Shown here: piece after piece, positions 3,916 to 10,561 of the stretch
How positions within the stretch are numbered: the first letter of the stretch is position 1
Layout of the letters: each line of letters opens with the position of its first letter
Source: Candidatus Omnitrophota bacterium
GTDB lineage: Bacteria > Omnitrophota > Gorgyraeia > Zapsychrales > Fredricksoniimonadaceae
Reading direction: 5' to 3'
Assembly: GCA_017987425.1 (NCBI GenBank)
Contig: JAGNTT010000023.1
Span: 1-17,689 of the forward strand
Length of the DNA stretch: 17,689 nucleotides
Notes under the pieces: generated by a model
Databases searched by the model: none
What the model was told of the DNA's origin: nothing
What the model saw: the letters and a program-made list of their open reading frames with translations, nothing else
Position numbers and translations under genes: made by a program

Positions 3916-6360
3916 TTAGTCGATGCAGCCGCAGGCTGTGTCGGGACAGGCACCGGAGCCGCAGGCCACCGGCGGAGCACTATTGCACACAGGCTTTTTC
4001 CCGGCAGGACATGAACATGTCTCGGTATGATCCTGCAAACAGAATCCGGAACCCGAGGCGCAGGTCCACTTTTTGCATTCGATGGGCGGGAATATAGGAG
4101 GCTCGCAGTCATCCGTTCCAGGGCAGGTGCCGCCGCATCCATCGGAACACGTTTCTCCAGTGCAGGTAAACATGGCGCATGTGCAATCCGGAGCCAAAGT
4201 TCCCGAGCATGAGTTTCCGCATGAGTCGGAACAGGTCTGACCGATGCAGGTACCGGCGGCACACGCGCAATCCGGAGGTTTGGTCCCCGGACAAGATGCT
4301 CCGCAGGCATCGGTACAGCTTTGATCCGGACAAGTATTGGCAGCGCATGAGCAATCCGGAGGCATGGTTCCCGGACACGCATCTACATTTCCGCAGGAGT
4401 CAGTACAGCTCTGACCCGGACAAGTATTTGGAGAACAAGCGCAAGTCGGAACCTTGGTTCCCGGGCATGTGCCGCCGCATCCGTCGGAGCAGGTCTGGCC
4501 GACGCATGTACCGCTGGCGCACGAACAATCCGGCACCTTAGTTCCCGCACATACGTTCCCGCATGAATCCGTACAGTCCAGGCCCGTACAAGTATTTGCC
4601 GCACAGGAGCAATCCGGAGGCTTGGTTCCCATACATGTGCCGCCGCATCCGTCGGAGCAGGTCTGACCCGGACAAGTACTGGCCGCACAGGAACAATCAG
4701 GAGTCTTTGTTCCCGCGCATATGTTACCGCATGAATCCGTACAGTCCTGGCCCGTACAAGTATTTGGAGCACACGAAGAACAATTGGGAGGCCTTGTCCC
4801 CGAGCATGTTCCTCCGCATCCGTCGGAACAAGTCTGACCCGGACAGGTAAGGGCCGCACAGGCACAACTCGGAACATTCAGGGTATGTGTTTTGGTCGCC
4901 GAGAATACCGTCGAGAAATTTCCGCCGGTTGTGTAAAATCTAGCGGAATAGGAATATGTCTGCCCAGGGACAACGCTAGTATCAACAAACGGCGTACAGT
5001 TGGGGATGAGGCCAGACACTAAATTAGCGGCTGTTGGCGTGCATGTCCCATTGCAACGATAATAATAATAACCGGCGATCTCGGGATTATTTCCGCAGGC
5101 GTACAATGAAATACTGGGCGTAGCGCTGCAGTCTGACTGAAGTTCAAGCTGACAAGAAAGCAGCAGCCTTCTGCTCCCCACGCACATTTCGCTGCAGCTG
5201 CCTGCGCACACATCATCCCAGCAGGTGATGCCGGCACAGGAACAATCCGGAGTCGCGCTTCCCGCGCAAGTACCACCGCACCCGTCGGAGCAGGTCTGCC
5301 CCGGGCAAGTACTGGACGCGCAGGAGCAATCCGGCGACATCGCCCCCGGACATGAATTTCCACAAGAGTCGGTACATGATAGGCCCGTACACGTGCTGGA
5401 TGCGCAGGAACAATCCGGAGCCTTGGTGCCCGCGCATGTTCCTCCGCAGTCGTCGGCACAGGTTTGTCCCGGACACGTATCTGATGCACACGAACAGTCC
5501 GGAGGCATGGTTCCCACACAAGTCCCTCCGCATGCATCCACACACGTAGAATTCTGGCAAGTTTTGGAAGCGCAGCTGCAATCCGATGTCAACGTACCCT
5601 GGCAAATACCGCCGCAAACGTCAATGCATTGCGTGTCGGAGCAAGTACTACCCGCGCATTCACAGCTGGGATTTTTTGTACCAAAACATAATCCACCGCA
5701 TCCATCAGACCATGATTGGCAGATATATCTGTCTCCCTGCTCCAAGCATTGAGGCGTGCAGGGCTGGCAGTCCGTCGAGACATGGTCGAGGCATTCCTGC
5801 AGATCTGTGTAACAAGTCTTTCCGGAAGGACAGGTGACGGCGGCATAACACCCGCCGATGCCGTTACAATAAAACTGGGCGGTACCGCCGCAGTCGACCG
5901 GGCATGTCGTGATGTCCTCTATGCCGAGATCACAAATGCTGTCCCCGCAAAAACTGGTTGAAACAAATATATTATAAAGACCGACGAAATCTCTGACGGA
6001 AATAATATCTCCCGCATTCACCGTAGTAAATGTCGGGGTAGGACGGATCGGGCCGCAGTTTGTGGCAATCTCGCTGATGGCGTCCTTCATTTCATCAAGA
6101 TGACGTATGGAAATAGCGGTCGCACTAGGTATGATTGGATCATCGGAAAACGGATAGGCGGAAATAGGTCCGACGGCACAGGCGGATCTCGCATGATTAA
6201 TCAGAGATCTCATATCTTCTATCTGACAGGCACGGATCTCTTTGTCGCTTTGCATAGAAGTGATTGAACAGCTTTGAGCAAAACTCAAAGACGGACATAA
6301 AACTATATTCACGATTAACAGGAATAAACCCGAAAAAAGGCAGGACAATCTGGAAGACAT
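3916..6360 (-). CDS. Large secreted Cys-rich modular repeat protein
   Basis: An 814-residue exported protein. The start is the ATG at 6360 (SD GGGGAAAG) rather than the in-frame ATG at 6384, which has no SD and lies only about 3 nt from the predicted transcription start. A signal peptide (1-28, cleavage after SFA) is followed by an N-terminal region with IRHLDEMKDAI (about 85-95) and CGDSICDLGIEDITTCPVDC (138-157). Two blocks of 28-residue modules (214-393, 499-752) flank a Tyr/Thr-rich, possibly Fn3-like insert (394-498). Each module follows C-x4-C-x4-C-x3-C-x3-C-x7-C-x-C, as in SCASSTCPGQTCSDGCGGTC. The C-terminal 60 residues are Cys-rich too. Dense disulfides imply an oxidising compartment, and a DsbA-like enzyme is encoded at 9461. 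Function is unknown; surface adhesion or protection is a guess. Confidence 0.85.
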   Translation of the reverse strand: MSSRLSCLFSGLFLLIVNIVLCPSLSFAQSCSITSMQSDKEIRACQIEDMRSLINHARSACAVGPISAYPFSDDPIIPSATAISIRHLDEMKDAISEIATNCGPIRPTPTFTTVNAGDIISVRDFVGLYNIFVSTSFCGDSICDLGIEDITTCPVDCGGTAQFYCNGIGGCYAAVTCPSGKTCYTDLQECLDHVSTDCQPCTPQCLEQGDRYICQSWSDGCGGLCFGTKNPSCECAGSTCSDTQCIDVCGGICQGTLTSDCSCASKTCQNSTCVDACGGTCVGTMPPDCSCASDTCPGQTCADDCGGTCAGTKAPDCSCASSTCTGLSCTDSCGNSCPGAMSPDCSCASSTCPGQTCSDGCGGTCAGSATPDCSCAGITCWDDVCAGSCSEMCVGSRRLLLSCQLELQSDCSATPSISLYACGNNPEIAGYYYYRCNGTCTPTAANLVSGLIPNCTPFVDTSVVPGQTYSYSARFYTTGGNFSTVFSATKTHTLNVPSCACAALTCPGQTCSDGCGGTCSGTRPPNCSSCAPNTCTGQDCTDSCGNICAGTKTPDCSCAASTCPGQTCSDGCGGTCMGTKPPDCSCAANTCTGLDCTDSCGNVCAGTKVPDCSCASGTCVGQTCSDGCGGTCPGTKVPTCACSPNTCPGQSCTDSCGNVDACPGTMPPDCSCAANTCPDQSCTDACGASCPGTKPPDCACAAGTCIGQTCSDSCGNSCSGTLAPDCTCAMFTCTGETCSDGCGGTCPGTDDCEPPIFPPIECKKWTCASGSGFCLQDHTETCSCPAGKKPVCNSAPPVACGSGACPDTACGCID
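4105..4866 (-). repeat. Cys-module block 2 with an alternating higher-order pattern
   Basis: Eight full modules and a truncated ninth. Two subtypes alternate, CSDGCGGTC and CTDSCGN, in the order GG-GN-GG-GN-GG-GN, then less regular. This points to growth by duplication of a two-module (168-bp) unit. Two units have small insertions (SSC at module 2; NVDAC at module 6). Confidence 0.85.
5182..5721 (-). repeat. Cys-module block 1 (84-bp coding period)
   Basis: Five full 28-residue modules with one partial before and one degenerate after (SCAGITCWDDVC). The module pattern is xCAxxTCxxxxCxDxCGGxCxGTxxPDC. Units differ by many substitutions but keep the cysteine spacing. Confidence 0.85.
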
Positions 6361-6393
6361 TTCTTTCCCCAAGCGAATGCTCATGTAATAAGA

Positions 6394-6422
6394 ATTATAT
6401 CTGTATAAAATAACAAAAACAA
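6394..6422 (-). promoter_or_regulatory. Promoter of the Cys-rich protein gene
   Basis: TTGTTT (6417-6422), 17-bp spacer, TATAAT (6394-6399) on the minus strand. The start site is expected near 6387, giving a leader of about 27 nt before the preferred ATG at 6360. This geometry is why the upstream ATG at 6384 is rejected as the start. Confidence 0.75.
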
Positions 6423-6440
6423 TCGCGAGGTGAAGTATTT

Positions 6441-6454
6441 AAGAAAGCGTTTTC
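6441..6454 (-). promoter_or_regulatory. Palindromic box, copy 2 (upstream of the Cys-rich gene)
   Basis: On the coding strand GAAAACGCTTTCTT, identical over 14 bases to 2035-2048. It ends 18 bp before the TTGTTT -35 element (17 bp for copy 1) and is centred about 61 bp before the expected start. It lies in the 87 bp between rsmI and the Cys-rich gene start region. Confidence 0.6.
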
Positions 6455-6471
6455 CCTAAGGGAGTTGCCGA

Positions 6472-7134
6472 TTAGCGAGGCTGCAAAAGAAGCACGAATT
6501 CGCCTTTCGGCGGGTGGGCGGTAAAATGCTCGAGCATTTCCTGGGCGGAGGATTTTTTTACTTCCTCAAATTTTTTGGTCAGTTCTCTGGCGAAAACCAC
6601 GACAGGATTATCCAGAACATCAACCATATCTTTGAGCGTTTTCAAAACCCTGTGCGGTGACTCATAAAAAATCACCGTCCGGGATTCGTCTTTAAACGAT
6701 TCCAGTTTCTTGCGCCGCGCGCCGGGCTTGACGGGCAGAAATCCTTCAAACACAAACGCGTGGCTCGGCAGGCCCGACGCTGTCAGAGCGGTCACGGCCG
6801 CGGACACGCCGGGAATTACAGTCACAAGAATATTATTGGCATGCGCCAGACGGATGAGTGTAAAACCCGGATCGCTCAAACCCGGCGTCCCGGCATCACT
6901 GACCAGTGCAATGTCTTTGCCGTCCTGAAGAAGCTCCAAGAGATAACCGCTTTTCTTGACTTCGTTATGTTCGAAATAACTCGTCGTCGGAACTTTGATG
7001 CCGTAATGATCAAGGAGTATTTTAGTGTGACGGGTATCTTCGGCGGCGATCAACGATACGCTTTTAAGAATCTCAACCGCTCGGTAGGTAATGTCTTTAA
7101 GATTGCCGATGGGAGTGGAGACGATGTAGAGCAT
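6472..7134 (-). CDS. rsmI: 16S rRNA (cytidine1402-2'-O)-methyltransferase
   Basis: RsmI 2'-O-methylates C1402 of 16S rRNA at the decoding centre using SAM. The tetrapyrrole-methylase-like fold is clear: LYIVSTPIGNLKDIT (2-16), AEDTRHTKILL (31-41), SDAGTPGLSDPG (79-90), VIPGVSAAVTALTASGLP (106-123) and FYESPHR (156-162). The 220 residues are shorter than E. coli RsmI (about 286) and lack the C-terminal helical extension, as in many bacteria. No clear SD precedes the ATG, and no better start lies upstream. It follows glmS by 98 bp. Confidence 0.95.
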   Translation of the reverse strand: MLYIVSTPIGNLKDITYRAVEILKSVSLIAAEDTRHTKILLDHYGIKVPTTSYFEHNEVKKSGYLLELLQDGKDIALVSDAGTPGLSDPGFTLIRLAHANNILVTVIPGVSAAVTALTASGLPSHAFVFEGFLPVKPGARRKKLESFKDESRTVIFYESPHRVLKTLKDMVDVLDNPVVVFARELTKKFEEVKKSSAQEMLEHFTAHPPKGEFVLLLQPR

Positions 7135-7232
7135 ATTGAAATTATGAGATTGATATGTATTGGGAAACTACTAGAAATTAAAAATCATCGACCAATTTCT
7201 GAATTTCCTAATCTCTACTAATTTCGATTGGC

Positions 7233-9065
7233 TTATTCTACTGTTACAGACTTCGCCAGGTTTCTCGGCTGGTCGACATCGCATCCGAGATTGACGGCGA
7301 TATAGTAGGCCATGAGCTGCAGCGGCAAAGCCACCAAAAGCGGACTCAATAAATGACTTGTTTTGGGAACGTAGATCACATAGTCGGCGTGCTTTTTGAT
7401 ATCATTGTCGCCCTGAGTTGCGATCGCTGTGATCTTTCCCTTGCGGGCGCGGATTTCCTGAATGTTGGAAATCATCTTTTCATAAACTTCCGACTGGGGC
7501 GCGATGCAGACAACCGCGCGATATTCGTCGATGAGCGCGATGGGGCCGTGCTTCATTTCACCTGCGGCATAACCCTCGGCGGGAATATAAGAAATTTCCT
7601 TGAGCTTCAGCGCGCCTTCCATGGCGGAAGGATAATTCACATTGCGGCCAAGGAACAGGAAACATCCGAAACGGTATTTCTTCTTGGCGATCTGCGCGAC
7701 ATCGTCTTTGCTTTTCAAAAATGTTTTATAAAGCTCCGGAATGTGCTTGAACTCTTTGAGAATTTTCTGGCGTTCGGCATCCGAAGTCTTCTTATGCAAA
7801 GCACCGAGCTTGAGGGCAAGCAGATAAAACATACCAAGCTGCGCGGTATACGCCTTGGTTGAGGCCACGCCGATTTCCGGACCGGCATGCGTGTAAAGAA
7901 CCCCGTCGGATTCACGAACCAGCGACGAACCAACCGAATTGCAAATGGTAATAGCCTTGGCGCCGCGCGCGCGCGCATCTCTGACCGCAGCCAGAGTATC
8001 AGCTGTTTCACCGGACTGGCTGACCGATACAACGAGAGTTCCCTTTTGCAGGATCGGCTCCCGGTAACGGAATTCGCTCGCCGCATCCACCACGACAGGA
8101 ATGCCGGCGATCTTCTCAATAATATACTTGCCGACCATGCCCGCGTGATACGCAGTTCCGCAAGCCACGATATAAATATTTTTAATGGATTTAAGCTGAT
8201 TGTCGCTTAACCCGATACCGTCTAAAACAACATTGTTGCCTTTAGTGCGGGCCTTGATCATCTGGGCCAACACGTGCGGCTGCTCATGAACTTCTTTGAG
8301 CATGAAATGCGGATAGCCTTCTTTTTGGGCTGAACCGACATTGAATGTGATGGTATCGATCTTGGGCGTGACCGGTTTACCGTCGAATTTCCAGATCTTC
8401 ACACCGTCGACAGTAAGAGCCGCCATTTCCCCGTCTTTAAGATAAATGACCCGGCGGGTCTTATCGAGAATGGCCGGAACGTCGGAAGCGATAAAATTTT
8501 CTCCCTTACCGATACCGATGATCAAAGGCGATCCGACGCGGGCGGCAACTAAAAGATTGGGGGTTGCGCTCGAAATGACGCCGATCGCGAAAGCTCCGCG
8601 CACACGGCCGATGGCTTTTTGAACAGCCTTCACCAGATCGCCGGCAAAATACTGCGAAACCAGATGAGCAATGACTTCAGTATCGGTATCAGAGGTAAAC
8701 TTAATGCCTTTTCCCTGAAGTTCCTGTTTGATTTCCTGATAGTTTTCGATAATGCCATTGTGAACGACGGCAATCGTCTGTTTCACATTGCAGTGCGGAT
8801 GGGAATTGCGCTGGCAAGGGGCACCGTGAGTGGCCCAGCGTGTGTGAGAAATGCCGATCGTGGAATGCGGAACGGCATGAGTCTTGATGAGTTCTTCCAG
8901 ATGGCGGATTTTGCCCTGGGCCTTGCGGACCGCAATTTTTCCGTCCTTGGCAGAACAAACGCCTACACCGCTTGAGTCGTAACCTCGATATTCGAGTTTC
9001 TTTAATCCTTCAAGCAGGATAGGCGTTGCTTCTTTGGAACCAACATATCCGATGATACCGCACAT
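7233..9065 (-). CDS. glmS: Glutamine-fructose-6-phosphate aminotransferase (isomerizing)
   Basis: GlmS makes glucosamine-6-phosphate from fructose-6-phosphate and glutamine, the first step towards UDP-GlcNAc for peptidoglycan and lipopolysaccharide. The start is the ATG at 9065, giving MCGIIGYVG: Met removal exposes the catalytic N-terminal Cys required in this Ntn amidotransferase. A TTG four codons upstream would bury that Cys and is rejected. The glutaminase domain has LEYRGYDSSG and HTRWATHG. Two SIS sugar-isomerase domains follow (around IVACGTAYHAG and KYRFGCFLFLGR), then the typical tail QPRNLAKSVTVE. The 610 residues are normal. There is no strong SD, and a terminator-like hairpin lies only 11 nt upstream of the start codon. 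Confidence 0.97.
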   Translation of the reverse strand: MCGIIGYVGSKEATPILLEGLKKLEYRGYDSSGVGVCSAKDGKIAVRKAQGKIRHLEELIKTHAVPHSTIGISHTRWATHGAPCQRNSHPHCNVKQTIAVVHNGIIENYQEIKQELQGKGIKFTSDTDTEVIAHLVSQYFAGDLVKAVQKAIGRVRGAFAIGVISSATPNLLVAARVGSPLIIGIGKGENFIASDVPAILDKTRRVIYLKDGEMAALTVDGVKIWKFDGKPVTPKIDTITFNVGSAQKEGYPHFMLKEVHEQPHVLAQMIKARTKGNNVVLDGIGLSDNQLKSIKNIYIVACGTAYHAGMVGKYIIEKIAGIPVVVDAASEFRYREPILQKGTLVVSVSQSGETADTLAAVRDARARGAKAITICNSVGSSLVRESDGVLYTHAGPEIGVASTKAYTAQLGMFYLLALKLGALHKKTSDAERQKILKEFKHIPELYKTFLKSKDDVAQIAKKKYRFGCFLFLGRNVNYPSAMEGALKLKEISYIPAEGYAAGEMKHGPIALIDEYRAVVCIAPQSEVYEKMISNIQEIRARKGKITAIATQGDNDIKKHADYVIYVPKTSHLLSPLLVALPLQLMAYYIAVNLGCDVDQPRNLAKSVTVE

Positions 9066-9075
9066 AGTTTGAACC

Positions 9076-9103
9076 AAAAATTAAAGACCTGAACGGTCTT
9101 TAA
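9076..9103 (-). terminator. Intrinsic terminator between the L27 gene and glmS
   Basis: TTAAAGACC and GGTCTTTAA form a perfect 9-bp stem with a 5-base loop, followed on the minus strand by TTTTT. It lies 10 bp after the L27 stop codon and 11 bp before the glmS ATG. It could end the L27 transcript or meter read-through into glmS. Confidence 0.65.
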
Positions 9104-9112
9104 AAGCGCTGA

Positions 9113-9364
9113 TTACTTGGAAGAAGGTTTGATATTGATAAGAGTAATCACGCGATTGTACCTGTTTTTCTTGCGTGTAAAGTACACTTCGCCATCACAG
9201 GCTGCTGTTAAATGCGCTGCCCCTGTGACATTGAGGCCCGGTCTCCACTTCTGCCCCTGACGGGTTAATACAGAACCGGATTTAACTACCTGGCCCCCGC
9301 TTACCTTCATGCCGCGGGTTTCAGTATAATATTTACTCGTTAAACCACCTACACGACCGCCCAT
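9113..9364 (-). CDS. rpmA: Divergent 50S ribosomal protein L27
   Basis: L27 is a large-subunit protein whose N-terminal tail reaches the peptidyl-transferase centre. The 83-residue protein aligns with L27 through GMKVSGGQVVKSGSVLTRQG (19-38), KWRPGLNV and HLTAACDGEVYF. The usual start AHKKxGGSSxNGRDS is replaced by MGGRVGGLTSKYYTETRG, so the conserved basic HKK is missing. A perfect SD (AAGGAGG) stands 7 nt before the ATG and no longer in-frame start is evident. L27 is normally encoded next to rplU (L21) and obg; here it stands alone between a DsbA-like gene and glmS with its own promoter. A second, canonical rpmA elsewhere in the genome cannot be excluded. Confidence 0.85.
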   Translation of the reverse strand: MGGRVGGLTSKYYTETRGMKVSGGQVVKSGSVLTRQGQKWRPGLNVTGAAHLTAACDGEVYFTRKKNRYNRVITLINIKPSSK

Positions 9365-9374
9365 ACGAATCCTC

Positions 9375-9396
9375 CTTGAACGGCTACGCCGTCAAG
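9375..9396 (-). promoter_or_regulatory. Hairpin reaching into the L27 SD
   Basis: CTTGACGGC and GCCGTTCAAG form a 9-bp stem with one bulged T and a GTA loop. The 3' arm ends in AAG of the AAGGAGG SD (9371-9377), so the SD is partly paired. It could mediate autogenous or growth-rate control of L27, but it resembles no ribosomal leader I know. Confidence 0.45.
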
Positions 9397-9426
9397 CGTG
9401 CCTTTTACCTTTAAATGGAAGGCACA

Positions 9427-9455
9427 ATATTACTATAAAAGAGTATTAATGGCAA
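9427..9455 (-). promoter_or_regulatory. Promoter of the L27 gene
   Basis: TTGCCA (9450-9455), 17-bp spacer, TAATAT (9427-9432) on the minus strand. The expected start near 9420 gives a leader of about 55 nt. An inverted repeat GTGCCTT/AAGGCAC (9398-9425) spans the start region and could be an operator. Confidence 0.6.
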
Positions 9456-9460
9456 TAATT

Positions 9461-10297
9461 TTATTTAGCGCCTTTGGCCGCCAAAGCCTTTTCGATATCA
9501 GCCTTGATACCATCCACATCGCGGGCCATGGTCTTCTTTCCGTTGATGAAGAACGTCGGGGTTCCGCGCACATCGAACTGATTAACAAGTTCCAGATCAT
9601 GATTGATGATCGCTTCGTACTCGGCATCTTTTTCTGCCAGATCTTTCACGAGCTTGTTGTAATTGACACCCACCTTCTTGGCTAATTCCTTGTATCCTTC
9701 TGTATTCATCTTCTGCTGATTTTCAAGAATGGCATCGGCCATTTCATGATATTTACCCTGTTCGCCTGCGGCGAGAGCAACCTTGGCAGCCGGACGGGCT
9801 TCAGGATGGAACGGCAGCGGGAAATTTTTGATGATGAAATTGACCTTGTTGGGATAAGCCTTCATAGCTTCTTGAAACGGAGTATGGAAACGGGAGCAGA
9901 AAGGACACTGAAAATCAGTGAACGCGACGATGGTGACCGGCGCATCCTTTTTACCTTTGATTGGAGATTTTTCAACCTGGATGTCGTACGCTTTATTGTA
10001 ATCTTCCGCTGGAGGCATCGGTCTCGACGGCTGAGCAGCTGCAGCGGGAGCGGCATTGATTTTCGATTCGATATCGATAAGACGTTTTTCAATAGCAGCC
10101 AGACGTTCAAGAACAGGAGCATTTCCGCCGCCGGCAGAATTTGCCTTAAGTTCGGAGATATCAATGCTGATTGTTTTTAGCTCCTTACCTAAAGGAAGAA
10201 TGCTTTCGCGCATAACGCTGTTAATACTTAAAAGGAAACACATCCCGGCGGCCACACCCACCAGAATAGCCAAAACAATTCCGAGCACTTTATTCAT
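9461..10297 (-). CDS. Membrane-anchored DsbA-family thiol oxidoreductase
   Basis: A thioredoxin-fold oxidoreductase of the Thioredoxin_4/DsbA type, likely forming or isomerising disulfides in the periplasm. A single N-terminal hydrophobic segment (about 4-24) acts as anchor or uncleaved signal, followed by a coiled-coil-like, Ala/Pro-rich linker (about 35-100). The catalytic domain has DFQCPFCSRFH with the CPFC site at 131-134, and the cis-proline loop RGTPTFFINGKK at 244-255. The ATG is preceded by AAGGAG. It has its own promoter, TTGCTT/TAATAT, at 10340-10368. The exported 814-residue Cys-rich protein in the same window would be a natural client, although that link is inference. Confidence 0.9.
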   Translation of the reverse strand: MNKVLGIVLAILVGVAAGMCFLLSINSVMRESILPLGKELKTISIDISELKANSAGGGNAPVLERLAAIEKRLIDIESKINAAPAAAAQPSRPMPPAEDYNKAYDIQVEKSPIKGKKDAPVTIVAFTDFQCPFCSRFHTPFQEAMKAYPNKVNFIIKNFPLPFHPEARPAAKVALAAGEQGKYHEMADAILENQQKMNTEGYKELAKKVGVNYNKLVKDLAEKDAEYEAIINHDLELVNQFDVRGTPTFFINGKKTMARDVDGIKADIEKALAAKGAK

Positions 10298-10339
10298 ACA
10301 TCTCTCCTTGTTTATCTAACGGTTAAAAGGACAAACCCA

Positions 10340-10368
10340 ATATTACAAGAAAATTTCTTCACAAGCAA
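10340..10368 (-). promoter_or_regulatory. Promoter of the DsbA-like gene
   Basis: TTGCTT (10363-10368), 17-bp spacer, TAATAT (10340-10345) on the minus strand. The start near 10333 gives a leader of about 35 nt. The folded element at 10378-10483 lies upstream of this promoter and so is not in this mRNA. Confidence 0.55.
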
Positions 10369-10377
10369 AGATTTTTC

Positions 10378-10483
10378 TAACTCAAATTTTAACCCAGATT
10401 TTGCTGTGTAAAATCTGCCCAGGTCTCTAGGCCTGGATCAACCGATTAAACCTCGGGGAGGTTTAATCGCGCCTGTTGAGTTA
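10378..10483. other. Cloverleaf-like structured intergenic element
   Basis: Terminal inverted repeats TAACTCAA (10378-10385) and TTGAGTTA (10476-10483) enclose three hairpins. These are CAGATTTT/AAAATCTG (10395-10417, 7-base loop), CCAGGTC/GGCCTGG (10419-10436, one G-U, loop TCTA) and CGATTAAACCTC/GAGGTTTAATCG (10443-10469, 3-base loop). All four stems can form together as a multi-branched junction. It is not a tRNA: arm lengths and loops do not fit, and no T-loop is present. It lies 79 bp after the carboxypeptidase stop codon. It could be a small RNA, a structured 3' UTR or a non-autonomous palindromic repeat. No coding or U-tract terminator signal is seen. Confidence 0.55.
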
Positions 10484-10561
10484 AACCCGGATTTCATTCT
10501 ACACAATTTAGTGCTTCAAATTCAACGATGATCTCACCGCTCTTTATTGAAAAATCCGGAT

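Noticed and set aside
4105..5721. CRISPR array or satellite DNA
   Set aside because: The period is 84 bp with no constant repeat and unique spacer structure; units diverge mostly while keeping the encoded cysteines, so this is a coding repeat.
4027..5752. Long plus-strand and alternate-frame open frames opposite the Cys-rich gene (for example 5225-5752 with recurring PHPSEQV phrases)
   Set aside because: They are periodic shadows of the 84-bp coding repeat, have no SD or signal peptide, and the minus frame explains the cysteine pattern.
6361..6384. Longer N terminus MSIRLGKE for the Cys-rich protein
   Set aside because: No SD, and it starts about 3 nt from the predicted transcription start; the ATG at 6360 has a good SD.
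7135..7232. Promoter or terminator between glmS and rsmI
   Set aside because: The 98 bp are A/T-rich with several short inverted repeats (AGAAATT/AATTTCT), but no clear -35/-10 pair or stem with U-tract.
9066..9077. TTG start at 9077 for glmS
   Set aside because: It would add four residues before the catalytic Cys that must be N-terminal in this amidotransferase.
9066..9112. GlmS ribozyme or riboswitch
   Set aside because: The gap is only 47 bp, filled by a simple terminator-like hairpin; the ribozyme core needs far more sequence.
10378..10483. tRNA gene in the cloverleaf region
   Set aside because: No acceptor/T-arm features, no TTC loop sequence, and stem lengths do not fit a tRNA.
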